A program made the translations under genes and the position numbers. This document shows, piece after piece, positions 45,149 to 57,653 of a stretch of 64,000 nucleotides of DNA (position 1 is its first letter; the number at the start of each line of letters is the position of its first letter). A model generated the notes under the pieces. The model had not been told where the DNA came from and made no database searches. It saw nothing but the letters and a program-made list of their open reading frames with translations. The stretch spans positions 18,363,001-18,427,000 of the forward strand of contig OZ005609.1 of NCBI GenBank assembly GCA_963930655.1, read 5' to 3'. The stretch comes from Myrica gale (lineage: Eukaryota > Streptophyta > Magnoliopsida > Fagales > Myricaceae).

Positions 45149-46414
45149 TGTTGGAAATATGCCCTCAAAACCAATTATTAGAATAATTATGAGATAATTA
45201 TTTATTATCTACACATGTATTTATTACTTATTAGGTATAATATTGTGACATGAGATGTTACACAGTTATAAACTGGTAAGTGAAATTGTAGAAAAGTCGT
45301 GTCGATGATTAATGAATCAAAAGGCGGGAAGTATGGCTTTTCGGTTCCTTGTTCACTTGACCGTTTTTCTAGACCGAGGTACATTTTTATGTACAAATAG
45401 GTCTACACTAGTTGTGCCTCTATTAAAATAGGATGATGGACTCCGTCATTGGGGTAGTGACCTTAAGCAGACAAGTGGGTTCACTGTAAGAGTACATGCA
45501 CTAGACGAGATCGCATATGAATACCTTCTGGAAGTGATTACTGATGTAGAGAAGGTATGCAACACAATTAGTTTATTGTATCCTTAGACCTGAGAGGTTT
45601 ATACAGGTTTGTTTGTTGTATACTTGTACTTTGACCGAGTCATTTGGTGATGATCTTTCTAGATCAAATATTCCAGACAACGTTGGGTCTTGTATATGAT
45701 AAATGAACTTGTATAAATGCTCAACAAGGAATCCACCAGTCTCTTTGTGAGACAGTATATTCAGTATATCTGTATAGAGTTGGACTTGAAGAAATCACTG
45801 GCCAGTGGATATTTGCGAAAATATTTTTCGAAATTAACATATATTATATATTTATTTGTGAAATTATTTTAGAAACAATTTGAGAGTCCAACGAGTTACA
45901 GATTGTGAATTAAGAATTAAATGAGCTAGGGACTTCATCAGTGATATTATTCTGGTCCTATTAGCTCATGTGGAATATATTATGGTGGAAGGATAAATAA
46001 ACAAATAATTGTTAGCAAAGGATTTCATGAAAAATAGTCCACTATCTCGGGGTCAATTGTGATATGTTAATGGACATTATCACAATTTGTAGAAGCCTAT
46101 AAATGCGGAATACAGAATATAAGTGAGTTAATGAAATAAAGTTTTTCATGATGATCTTACGACGAGATTTGAGATCCCTAAAGATCTCACATATAAGCAC
46201 AGGAGAAGTTTTAAGGGAGTCATTATAAATAGCTCAGAACTTCATTTGAGAAAGAAGAAGATGTTAATACGAGAAAACTTTATCTCTCTAAGTTTTCTCT
46301 CTATGATTCTTTCTCTCTCAACCTGTGTGCGTAGATCTGAAGGAGGCAGAACGTTTGGGCTGCTCTGATTTCAACGATCTTATCTTCCGCTGCGCCACTC
46401 CCGCAATGCGAACA
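45149..46414 (+). mobile_element. Solo Copia LTR with perfect target duplication
   Basis: 1266 bp, TGTTGGAAATATGCCCTC...GCGAACA, flanked by GTTTG at 45144-45148 and 46415-46419. It has a TATA box at 46223-46231 (TTATAAATA) and a following GA/CT-rich leader. It aligns with the LTR at 6688-7908 over its length, but its start differs (GGAAATA versus AGATGTA), so it is a sister family. Confidence 0.93.
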
Positions 46415-46437
46415 GTTTGGGTGTAGTTGTTTAGTGT

Positions 46438-46905
46438 TGTATGAACAAAAAAGAAATAACATTCCGCTTTTAATTGTTTCCTACGTAAGCTTTGCCTTGT
46501 AGATCGAATACTTTCTTGGCCAATTGCTTCTAGTTTTGGTGCTGCTGATTTCAACCAATTGTGAGCTTCATTCATGGTATTGACGGACATAACCATAAAG
46601 TTGAAACACTTGGGATCATTTTAGTCAGAAAAGACGTATGTGGGTCACCCCTCGTATTCCACAAGCTTTACCGATGATTAATTTAGAACACCATGGTAGT
46701 ACTTCCAAAATACAATACAGGATGCTGATTAATCCAACTCTATCTCTCTCTATTCTCTTGTCAATTGAGGTTACGAAGTTGCACAAAAGCTTCTTATTTT
46801 AATTAATACTGCCAAGCCACCAGCAAATATCTAATTCCTAACGGATCGATCTTTAGGATTTGTTTTCTGGGTCTTGTTATATATATATATATATGTATAA
46901 CCCGT
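46438..46905. repeat. Dispersed duplicate of 32140-32610
   Basis: See 32140-32610. The TA microsatellite near its end is longer here. It borders an element with ACCGCC-rich ends. Confidence 0.8.
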
Positions 46906-48207
46906 GTATAGTGCTGTGCATCGGCGGTGACGATGGCGGTTATGCCCCCCACCGCCACCGCCTTAGGCGGTGTCCCCAAAACCCCAACCGCCCTCGGAAC
47001 CGGTTACACCGGTGACCGGTGCCTAACGGTGCCGGTGGCGGTTAACCGGCCAAGTGAGAGTGTGTGTGAGAGAGAGAGTGCTCACTGAGGGGACGACTAA
47101 GGAGTAAAGAGAGAGGGACGAGGAGAGAGAGACTGAGGAAGCTGCGGGAGGCAGAGAGGAAGAGAGGAACGTGAGGAGGAGAGAGAAATGAGGGAGGGAG
47201 AGATGCGGGAGAAGAAAAAATGACTGAGGAGAAAAGATGAACATGAGGAGGAGAGAGAAATGAGGGAGAGAGAGAGATGCGGGAGGCAGAGAGGGAGAGA
47301 GAGGTGCGGGAGAAGAAAAAATGTGTAGGAGAGAGAAAAATGTGAGGAGGAGAGGGAAAATGTGATGAGGAGAAACGCAAGTGAGAGAGAAAAGAGAAAA
47401 ATTAAACAACCAAAATTAAATGTTTAAAAATTACCTAGTTTAAAATCTTCTAGAATCCTAATGTTAAATTAGATCATATCTTTTTAAATATATTAGATCA
47501 ATTACTAAATAAACGGTCTAGATTTTCAAATTCATCATAATCAATTACAAATAAAATGCTTGACCAATTAAAAAGCTCATTACGAAATAAAATTCTCATT
47601 AATTATTTTCCAAATAAATCAATTACTAAATAAAAGGCTTTAAATGCAAATTAAGAGAGAATTTTTGAATTTGAATTTCACTTTACATACAAATTAGGAA
47701 ATTTTTAATTTATTGAAATGATAGAGATAGAATTTGTTGGTGATTTTTCAATTCAAAATTAATTACGTTGAGTTGTCTTCTTTAAATTTGAATTTGACTA
47801 AATTAGGAAATTGTTAATTTATTGGAATAACTTTAAATGTAAATTCTCTATCTCCCCGGCACATACTCCCTCTCTCACTCCCCCCTCTCTTCCTCTCCCT
47901 CGCTCTTTTCTCTCTCTCCCTCTCTTTTCTCTATCTCTCTCTCCCCTCTCTTCCTCTCCCTCTCTTTTCTCTATCTCCCCGGCTCATACTCCCTCTCTCA
48001 CTCCCCTCTCTTTCTCTCCCCTCTCTTTTCTCTCTCTCTCTCTCCCCTCTCTTCCTCTCTATCTCCCTCGCAAATCTCTGGCTCTCTCTCTTCTCCCTCT
48101 CTCTCACCTGTTTTTTTTTTTTTAAAAAAAAAAGCGGTTGTGGCGGTGAACCGCCCAGCGGTGGGCAGTTTCACCGCTACCCGGTGAAAATGGCAACCGG
48201 TATCGGC
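46906..48207. mobile_element. Element with ACCGCC-rich ends and complementary GA and CT arms
   Basis: Both ends are dominated by GGCGGT/ACCGCC and CCGGT words (46920-47050 and 48130-48205) in opposite orientation. Inside are an almost pure purine stretch (about 47050-47400) and an almost pure pyrimidine stretch (about 47850-48110), which can pair with each other. The centre is AT-rich. The layout suggests a non-autonomous hAT-like DNA transposon. The right end is cut by unrelated sequence at 48208, and no 8-bp target duplication was found. Open frames in the GA/CT arms are low-complexity artefacts. Confidence 0.55.
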
Positions 48208-48440
48208 CCCACATTAGTATATAGTACTAATGAATTAGTGATCACCTCCACATTCAAGGTGAAATGTGCTAAACATGTTAAATAGATCTGTTACTTCTCA
48301 TTTAAGTTCAACAGTTCTATCTAAGACGGCAATTAATATACCAAGCTAATTGTGTTCCCCATTCAAATAGTCTTGTTCTATGGACAAAAGATTAAAAACT
48401 TAAAGAAAGAAACAAATAAATTAATCAGATAAAGGAACCT
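48208..48440. repeat. Isolated piece of the duplicated unit
   Basis: From CACATTAGTATATAGTAC to about AGATAAAGGAA this matches 3890-4115 (and 41217-41440, 55560-55785) with more differences than those have among themselves. It is an extra, older, partial copy. Confidence 0.85.
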
Positions 48441-49290
48441 GATGTTCTATGGCCATGGTTTCTCTGGTAGCTCGAGTGTTTGACAGACAACAGCTTCTTG
48501 CCACCTTGTGGTCTCCCTTTGCTTCCCCTATTCTTGCCTTGTTTGTGACTTTCATTTTTCTAAAGGTAGGTTGAAACTACATCACTCAATCTGTTCAGCA
48601 CAACTCATCCTATAATGGTGTTATAGGACGATTCTCCCTTGAGGATTAGGAACGTAACGGAGAGCGATGCTTCACATGGAGACTTTCCTATAGTGAAAGG
48701 TAATTCTATTATCCCAAGAGTATTCACTTGGTGGCCGGTGAATCTGGTAAGTTTGGTACTTTCATGTTTGATCACTTTTCTCCACACCTTCATCTGGTCA
48801 TATGCAGAAGCATATAGGATGTCGGCAGAACTTTCGGTGTCAATGAGCATTTGTCGGATCTTATAATTCAATATCATTGCGTCAATAACCAGGGCATCAT
48901 CATGTGGATACTCGACTTCTACTGTATCTTTGGTTTTGAACATGTTGGATTTTTCTTCTCCCAATATCGGACGTCGAGGTCTGCCACTTATCTTAACAAC
49001 AAGCACTTGTCTCACATAGTTCTTTCTTGAGGATTTTGAAGATCCTCCTGCAGCGAAGCCTCCAGAGATTACCCCGATTTCACCCATTGCTCTTGGAGGG
49101 AAAAGTCTTTCCATCGGTCTTGCTTCCTGTCTCAAGACCTCAATTTTTCTCTACGATCTTCCCGAGGTTCTCTTTCATTTATTGGTTGGGTCTGAAACAT
49201 GAATTGTCGGGTGCTCGTGCTTCTCTTCAGAATGGTTCTCCCACCCTAGTTGTGGTGAAGTGCAGAAGACGTCCTTATTGAATGACGTCT
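48441..49290 (-). pseudogene. pol: Protease region of Gypsy element E
   Basis: The minus frame 49135-48605 reads VLVVKISGRPRRPILGEEKS and VIDAMILNYKIRQMLIDTES, then SADILYASAYDQMKV and GIIELPFTIG, ending SSYNTIIG. This is the retropepsin-like region of Ty3/Gypsy elements. The expected active-site DTGSS reads DTESS, a change that would abolish activity. Downstream to about 48441 a broken ALNRLSDVVSTYL/VARSCCLSN tail continues the polyprotein, and then the element stops; RT and integrase are absent. Confidence 0.82.
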
Positions 49291-49544
49291 TCAATTTGTC
49301 TCTTTAGGTGTATACACTCATCAGTGTTGTGGCCGTGGTCATTGTAGAAACAAGAGAATTTCCACTCAACCCACTTGTGTTGGTCTAATCACATTTTAGA
49401 GGCCTTTGTATCTCGGTATCATTTAGGATTTCTATAAGGGTCTTACCTGGACGCACGTTGAGTGGCGTGAAATGCACCCTTGGACGTTTAACTCATGATT
49501 CAGCTCGTGGTTCCATTCTTCAGTCTCTCTCTATTGTAGGAGGT

Positions 49545-50566
49545 TTAGCTAAAACCATTTCTTTTCTTCTTTTGGTTTGCTGCTTGCGAGCCGTCACCAT
49601 ATCTTCCGCATTCATATATTTGTTCATTTTTTTCTATGAATTCTCCAAAGGTTTCCGGGGGTGTCTTTCCGAAGGAAAACGAAAATCTTTCGTCAATCAG
49701 TTCAACCACTATGGCGGTAAGGACCACCTTGTCTTTTGGATCTTCCACGTTGAATTTCTCTTGGTTAAAGCATGCCACATAATCTCGTAGACTTTGATCC
49801 TCCTTTTGCCTGGTAGAGAGGAGTTGAATTGCTGGCTTTTATGTTTCTTGCTCGCTACGAAGTGGCTGACAATTACTCTACTGAGGTTTTTGAAGCTCGA
49901 AATGGAATTCGGCTTTAGCCTACTAAACCAGATACGAGCTAATCCTGCTAGCGTCGTAGGGAATGTCTTGTATTTGATAGCATCTGTGGTGTCCAGCAGG
50001 TCCATTAGCGATTGATAGCCTTCTAAATGATCGAGTGGGTCAGTGGCTCCTGTGTATTTGTCAATGATAGCCATATGGAACTTGGATGGAAGCCGAACTT
50101 CCAAGATTCTTAGTGTGAACAAAGATTCCACCCTGTGCATATACTTTCTAGAGAGGATTGTGGCGGCTAGTCCACTTTCTGCCTCATTCTTTCCAACTCT
50201 GCTATAAGTTATTCCAACCTATCTTTGACTCCGCTAGCGTCTTCATTTTTGCCTCGGTTGAGTGTGAGCGTCTCTGTTGTGGTGTGGTATACGTTCATCT
50301 TCGTCATGTCCTCCCGGCACAGATATTTACGGATTGTGAGTTTCTCTGTTACGTCTTCCTTTGACAGATTTTGCTCCTACTTTCCTGATGTAATCATTTG
50401 GCTCTTGGTCTGCGTGGGACTCATCATGGATGGATTTGACTAGCTCGTCGACTAATTGCGAAGGAGGCTTCGGAGGTGGCTCCGGATCGCCTCCAGTCGT
50501 CCCCCTGCTTATACTCTTGGTGGTCACCATAAAATTTTTGTCATAAGAACTGAAATGTTCCCACAC
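49545..50566 (-). pseudogene. gag: gag of Gypsy element E
   Basis: The N-terminal part (50566-50327) contains PPPKPPSQLVDELVKSIHDE. 50140-49709 holds the retrotransposon gag domain: YTGATDPLDHLEGYQSLMDL, FPTTLAGLARIWFSRLKPNS and SFKNLSRVIVSHF. 49778-49545 continues with DPKDKVVLTAIVVELIDERF. Stops and frame changes break it. The order gag then protease toward lower coordinates fits a minus-strand Ty3/Gypsy element of the Tat/Athila side. Confidence 0.82.
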
Positions 50567-50576
50567 ATGGTGCTAA
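50558..50576 (-). promoter_or_regulatory. Degenerate primer-binding site of Gypsy E
   Basis: The minus strand reads TTAGCACCATGTGTGGGAA, one base after the LTR end. It resembles the TTGGCGCCGTCTGTGGGAA start common in plant Gypsy elements, with G-to-A and C-to-T changes such as follow cytosine methylation. Confidence 0.6.
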
Positions 50577-50577
50577 C

Positions 50578-51003
50578 TGATAAATTAGTTGATTTATAGT
50601 TAACACGCAGGAGTAAATGCATCTCAATCTTCATGTAACACCTTCTGTAACAATAACAAAAATGACCCCGGATACCGGGGTAAGGCACTTTTGATGTTTA
50701 AGTCAGTCTATTGTCTTATACCAATGTTCGCTTATTCAATTGCTCTAGCATCGCATTACTTTTCCAATTATCATTTTCTCCTTTAAAAACGTTTCTTCCA
50801 CGTTCTCATATTTTCCTTTTGGCCAGAATCTAGTCCCTGCAACGTTGTGTCCCGTGAGATGCTCCGCACATGTCTTCTTAACATGTACTTGCCTTGATCA
50901 CTGGAACATTGAGATAATTGAGTTACCGCACGTTCTAAGTTGTATTATAACGACCCATGACAAGTGTCATAATTCCTTCTTCTGGGCTTAATATGATATG
51001 GGC
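50578..51003 (-). repeat. Truncated 5' LTR of Gypsy E
   Basis: It starts (plus strand) TGATAAATTAGTTGATTTA and matches 5164-5590. It is broken at about 51003, where the duplicated host unit begins. Confidence 0.75.
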
Positions 51004-51516
51004 CTTGTCATCCCCGTATCAGTACTGTTACCATAGCTATTCTGTTCTCATTATGGAGGAAATAAACTCAATGAACGGCCGGCCCTAACCTAAGAGAACG
51101 CTTGTATTCCATCTTCTCATGCCACGCATGACGCGGGGAGATAATGATCAGAGAGGAGAGAGCAGAGAGAGAGAGGTTTATCTCGATACGTACGGAAGAA
51201 AATGAAAGGTTATAAATTTGTACTCATCAATATCTTCGCGCAACCCAAAGTTCCGTGGGCCATTTACGTTTGACTAGTAAAGTTTCACACATTCGAAGAA
51301 TTACAACGGCCTACTTCCAAATAAACATGTGGGGATAAAGATACAGAGTACATGCATGCACTACTCACTCAACTTGGAGTTTTTTATTCCTCTGGAGAAA
51401 ATGAAAAAGGATAAAAAATAAATATGCAAGAGGAAAGGCGTGAAAAAAGAAGAAGAAGATTAGACAAGGATAGAAACAGGGCCTATGCCTCTTTTAACTC
51501 TTCATAAGACGGGTGC

Positions 51517-51780
51517 ATGAACCTGTATATATATCAGAGCTCTTTCAAGTTGACACTCTTGCTTGTCTTCATCATTAGCATATTTGGGGTTCAACCAGAC
51601 ACTGCTTTTGAACATTGTTTTGAACGTGACAACAATAATATGCTGTGGCATTGGCATCTTTGGGACGTAACGAGTACTTTCTTCACGGTCAAAATTAATC
51701 CCAGTAACTGGATCATAAATGGTAAGGCGGATGTTCATGGAAAAGGGTTTTTGGTCTGTGCGATTTTTTTTCTCGTATAA
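51517..51780 (+). CDS. Possible small secreted protein (copy B), hypothetical
   Basis: An 87-codon frame starts MNLYIYQSSFKLTLLLVFII with a plausible signal peptide and ends in a hydrophobic run. The sequence following the signal peptide is Trp/His-rich (MLWHWHLWDV). It matches no family I know. Its counterpart in copy A has a broken start, which argues against a required gene. Confidence 0.25.
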   Translation: MNLYIYQSSFKLTLLLVFIISIFGVQPDTAFEHCFERDNNNMLWHWHLWDVTSTFFTVKINPSNWIINGKADVHGKGFLVCAIFFLV

Positions 51781-52309
51781 AAGTTGTAGAACCAAAACAA
51801 AAAAGAAACATTATATAGTATATTTTAGGGATAACAATATTTTGCATCTTTCAATTATTTTTGTCACATTGCATGCACCCACTAACTAGCTATATATTGA
51901 TTTGCACCCTATGTTAAAATAATATTTTGGCACATGAAATGACAATTTTAATTAGATTAATAATTTTTTTTTAAAGTGACAATCATATGAGGTTAAAATC
52001 ATAATTTTAGATGCCAAAAACAAAATTAAATTTCTGCTAGAATAATTGAAAAAATTTTAAGGGACGGTGCAAATTAGTATCTTTTAAATCAATTGGTGGT
52101 TGATAAAATATGACAAAAAATAATTTTTTGGAGTGCAAAATATCAAGACCTAGTTGGAAAGTGCAAAATATATTTATAATAACTTTTTAATTTCTCAAAT
52201 TTGCTCCAATAAAAAAATATGGGTGTACGTGCAGACAATTTCACTCAATTTATCCTTATATTTTAATAATTTTTAATTTCTCAAAATTGGTCGGCCGGCT
52301 AAGGAAAAT

Positions 52310-55300
52310 CACTACAAAAAAACCGACCTATAGCGGCGGTCGAAAACTGCCACTATAGGTCAACAAACCGCTACTATAGGCTATAGCAGCGGTTTTTTAG
52401 CGGCGGTTGCGACCGCCGCTATAGCTCCGTCGGGATAGGTTATAGCGGCGGTTTTTGCGACCGCTGGAGAAGACCCTAAGCCTATAGCGGCGGTCGCGAC
52501 CGCCGCTATAGACATTTATTTCGAATTTTTTTAATCGGTTTTAAAAAAGTTGAACACCGATAGCTGCGGTCAGTGACCGCCGCTATAGGTCACTGAACTG
52601 ACCTATAGGCCCAAGCCTCAGAAAAAATCTCATTTCAAACTCCAAAAACAAATTATTTTGTCCATTTACTAAAAAAATAAAGAAAAAAAATCTTAATTGA
52701 AAACACTGAGAAGATAAGATTCTTGACTGCAAAAGCAATAGAACAGGAAAAATACACATACCTCCACGAATAAATATTGTTACAGACCTCGAATTTGCAC
52801 AGTGTTCGATGTACAACATCCGATCTTTTGTTGTACCGAATGATTTTTCTCGAACCAAACCAGCCTTTAGAAATTGCAAATGGAAGTTTGGTGTCAGAGA
52901 GAAGCAATGTTAGTAGACTAACCTATGGGAATCATACAAAATGTAAGACAATAAACTGCAAGTTGAGTATCTCATCAGAAAACAAACCTCCAGAGTTGCA
53001 TTACAATTAAGGATAATTTATCTTATTTTAAAGAGACAACTATACACTATACACTACAAATGCTCAAAGTCATCTAAACTAACAAATGCATGAAATCTAG
53101 AGCTGAAAAGCTTAAACAAGACAAACCTGTGGCTATTGCAATCAATTCTAAGTCCACACCACCGACCCATCTGACAGCAGGCAAGTTCCTGTGCATCAGT
53201 AAATGATTTGCTTCATCATCAAAACCCCATTGGCAGATAACCAAGGTAGCACCAACATCCTGTCACTTGCTAAATCAGTCTTCTAATAACAGCAAAAGGC
53301 ATAATGACAATAAAGAAAGATATATCAGGCCAAGAAAAAGCTTTTTTGATTGTAATTGCAAAGATTCTACTAAACTATACAGTGCTATCCCACTAAACTA
53401 TACAGTGCTATCCCACCTTGCATTTCTGAACCATGTCATCAAAATACTTCCGTTCTTGCAGACGTAATGTCTGAAACTTTTCCACTGTATCAATGTCAAC
53501 CTTATGTTTGGTCTTTGGCTTTGGTGGCTGAAAGGGGCACGTCAAGATAGCAATTTTGGCATTAGGAATTACTGACATCAGATAGAATCCGCCCCATAAA
53601 TTAGAGCTAGCAACTACATAATTTTGACTCTGCTACCCGCATTTTAGACAACAGCTCAAGCTCAATTGGTTTTCAAGCAGCAGCAGTGAATGTATTCACA
53701 AAAAGTTGGCAGTATCACAAATACTTGCAACAATTTGAAGAACAAAATACGAAACGGATTATAAGAAGTATTTTAAAAAAAAAAGCAAATTAGAATAAGT
53801 GATGAAAGAAGACCCTGTGATGCAAATACAAATGACAGTGAGAGGAACATCCAGTAGCATAATTGTGCAAAAAATACTAGGGTGATGCCAGGAAGGCACT
53901 GCCAAGCACGTTGGTGAACCACAAAAGAAGATACAGCAAACTTACATCTTCGAGGATAAAGTAGTCATGCAAGTTTGAATCAAAGACTCCGGTTGTGCCA
54001 TCCCCAATTTCATAATCCTGACTTCGAGCATTTGTTAACAACTAAAACTCAATACTCACATCCAGCTACAAAATGCCCCAATTGAACCAAAAAGCAAAGC
54101 CAGAGGATGTCCACAAACACATTCAGAGAGAGAGAGAGAGAGAGAGAGTTTGAGTGCGAGAGAGTGACTTACTGATAGTAACTTCACCGTCGGGGCTCTG
54201 GAGCATCTTGTCCATCTCCTGAAAGGCGAAGAAGGCAGGGAGGGGAATTTTCGTGGTTTAGGGCGCGCGGGAGAGTTTTTAAGAGAGGGGGAGGGGGAGG
54301 GTGAGGTGGGCGAACGACGTCGCTTCAAAAATTGGTTTTTTTGCCCCTTTTATTTTAATAATAATAATTTTATATTTTGTAATTATATATTTTTAATAAA
54401 TTAAAATCAGTGGTAAATTATAATAGTATTTGAAAATATTTATATTTAGTATTAGATACATAGCATATTATTTAATACATGATTTATAACTAGTGTAATA
54501 ATTTTAATTAAAACAAGTTGATAGAAAAATTTTTGAAATATAATTATTAATTATGATCAATAAAATATTTAATTACCATAACAACTATGACCAAAATATT
54601 AACTAAAATAGCTAAAACCATATTAATTACCATTTTAAACCACAAGCCGAGCTGAAATAGTTAAAGGAAAGAAAATCATAACTAAAAATAGGTTTTTGAG
54701 AGGGAAAACAGCGGATTTAGGGCTCGAAACGAGGTGCACGAAGCGTAGCTAGGTGCCCACGACGTGCGCGCCGAAAAGAGCTTTCCGAATTGGGGTCATG
54801 GGCGCGAATCGGGTACTCGTAGCCAAAGTTATGACCAAAAAACCAACACGTGCGCGAAAATTGCTCCAATTAGGTTAGATTCCTATTTTCTTACCATCCT
54901 TGCACTGATGTATAATAAATAGTCAAGACAATAATTATTAACCTTAAGTAACACATAAAATTTTATTTTTTTCATTTTTTTCTATTTTTTTCAATTATTA
55001 ACATATAAATAATAATTTTTTAATTTTTTTTCGCATATACCTATAGCAGCGGTTCAGTCAAAACCGCTGCTATAGGTATATCTTTAGCAGCGTTTTTTAA
55101 AAAAAACGCTGCTAAAAGTACAGCCTACCGCGGCGGTCAGCATGACCGCCGCTGTAGGCACCATATTTCTAGCGGCGGTCAAGTTGACCGCCGCGAGAGG
55201 TAAGACCTATAGCCGCGGTTTATTCGAAACCGCGGCTATAGGGTATCTATAGCCGCGGTCAGTGACCGCCGCTATATAGACCGCCACAAAAAAGGGCACT

Positions 55301-55377
55301 TTCCGAAAACCGCGGCTAAAAATACCTTGTAGCGGCGGTTTTAGAGACCGCCGCTGGAAGTCCTTTTTTTAGTAGTG
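52310..55377. mobile_element. CACTA element, second copy
   Basis: Identical in structure to 619-3707, same AAT target duplication (52307-52309 and 55378-55380), 3068 bp. Small differences: one subterminal motif pair lost, one extra A near 52680, a few substitutions. It arrived by segmental duplication, not by a separate insertion. Confidence 0.93.
52762..54218 (-). pseudogene. CCT5: Captured CCT5 fragments, second copy
   Basis: Same five exon pieces as 1084-2540. The exon nearest the left end reads [16 protein letters not shown], with Leu where the first copy has Met. Leu matches the usual CCT5 sequence, so the first copy carries the newer change. Confidence 0.9.
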
Positions 55378-56833
55378 AATGGATGCATTACCATCCGGAC
55401 ATTAAATATTCCTCCATTTGATTTTTCAGTTTGGTCGAGGCACACAGATTTGGATTATAATTTCTTATAGTTCATGATACGGCATGCTATATATATTAGT
55501 TAGGTAGATTTTCCTTAATGGCAACGGTTGATTTCAAGGTCAGTGGTACATATTCCATCACATTAGTATATAGTACTAATGAATTAGCGATCACCTCCAC
55601 ATTCAAAGTGCAATGTGCTAAACATGTTAAATAGATCTGTCCTTCTCATTTAAATTCAACAGTTCTATCTAAGACGGCGATTAATATAGCAAGCTAATTG
55701 TGTTCCCCATTCAAATAGTCCTGTTCAATGGACAAAAGATTATAAAACTTAAAGAAAGAAACAAATAATAATGAGATAAAGGAAGCTAATTGCGGCCCTC
55801 TCTTTTGCGAGTAATATCGATCCCTGATCTTCAGATGATGAAATCCCTAAAAGTACTGTGTCTTGATCCTACCAATTAATTAAGAAATATTCTGGAAGAA
55901 GACCAAAAACAATCAGATAAAGGAAGTGTGAATTTACATTTGTGGAATGATTGTGTGGGAGGAAGAAATTAGGGAAAAGAAGCGAATGATTATAGTGGAG
56001 GGGGCATAAAAATTATAGTGCTCGTGCTCCAGAAAGCATGCAGTATTGTCCCTTTGGTCGTTGGTCAATCGGACAGTTAGAAAACTTCGAGAAGCAATTG
56101 AAAGAAAACTTCGAGAAGCAATTGAAAGTCTTCCGGAAAACTAAGTTGTCGCAACAGTTGTGGTCAAAATTTTTTGTTTTGGTCATATATATATTTATTT
56201 ACTGGGACAGTCGAGTGGTGGGGGTATAGCCTTCTACACCTTTATAACTAACCCTCTATTGCTTTCACACCAGAGACAATAATAAGCTTTAATGCATTTT
56301 AACGGGCAATGAAAGTGAAATTTGACTGTTTGTTCTCCTCCCGCAAGAAAATGAAGGTCGTTTTTATTTCATAGTTCCCCCATGAGGTAGCCACCATGTA
56401 AATTTTAAGAAGTTTATGGGATTTAATCATGTATGAGCCAAGTCAATCTATAACTATAGGTATCCACGTTTTCCATTAAGATAACTTAATTTGGAAAGTT
56501 TATTAACATAAGGATCATGAAGAACTAGAAAACAAGATGAAAGGAAAAAGTTTTCGATGAATCAGTTGATCTACGATGACCACCTCAAACAGACCTTCGC
56601 TCCAAATTTCGCACTTGCACGCCTCAATCACAATTTTTCCACCAGGAGGGAATGAGTCCTCCAATTGTTCAATTAGCTTTTTGCTCTACTTCAATATTTC
56701 TAATTCACACCACAAAGGTAGTGTACCTTCCTTTCACTATTTCACCTCCTTTTATACTTGTTTTCCCACTTTCCTTCCACGTAGTGGGTTGTCTTTCTTA
56801 ACTGTGCGTATTGTGGATATCAGGGATGATTTC

Positions 56834-57260
56834 TGAAGAATTAGTTGATTTATGGTTAACACGTCGGAGTAAATTCGTCTCGATCTTCGTATACCTCCTT
56901 CTGTAAAAATAACAAAATGACCTCGGAGACCATGTAAGTCACCTCCGATGTTTAAGTCAGTCTGTTGTCTTATACAAATGTTCACTTATTCAATTACTAT
57001 AGAATCACATACATTTTCCGATTATCTTCTCCTCCTTTTATAGCATTTCTTCCACGTTCTCATATTTCCCTTTTGGCGGGAATCGAGTCCCTGTAACGTT
57101 GTGTCTCGCGAGATGCTCTTCACACATCTTAACGGGTACTTGCTTTGATCACGGACATTGAGATTGTGAAGCTACCACACGTTATAAGTTATTTTATAAC
57201 TGCCCATGACACATGTCATGATTCCTTATCCTGGGCTTAATATGATATGGGCCTAATCGT
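56834..57260 (-). mobile_element. Gypsy LTR fragment, second copy
   Basis: Counterpart of 5164-5590, near-identical. Confidence 0.65.
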
Positions 57261-57653
57261 TATTGTTGGGATTTGACGCAAGTGTGATCATGTCTATTCA
57301 GCCCAAATTGGTTTGGGCGGATCTGATTAAGGATTCAGTATTGGTCCAAGGAGGAATACCGAGGTATATGGAAGATGAAGCTAATGCATAACGAACTGAA
57401 TCTTTATTAATGATCACATATCGGTCCAAGGAGGAATCGTCCATTCGATTACATCTCCAGTGGAACCTAAATATATATCACAATATCAAGATTCTTTTTT
57501 CGCATAGGAAGTGTCGTATAAGTAGCGTCTGTGAATGATCCACCATTATGGGAACGACGCTGAAATCTCAGCTTCTTCTGGAATGCAATAGGATTCCTTT
57601 TTGCGACACATCAATTTGTCCTTCAATATGTATCGCTGTTCATCTGCACATCC

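Noticed and set aside
47023-47409. Long Ser/Leu/Phe-rich frames
   Set aside because: Translations of a purine-rich low-complexity arm; no codon or domain evidence.
47811-48125. 104-codon Ser/Leu/Pro-rich plus frame
   Set aside because: Translation of a CT-rich low-complexity arm.
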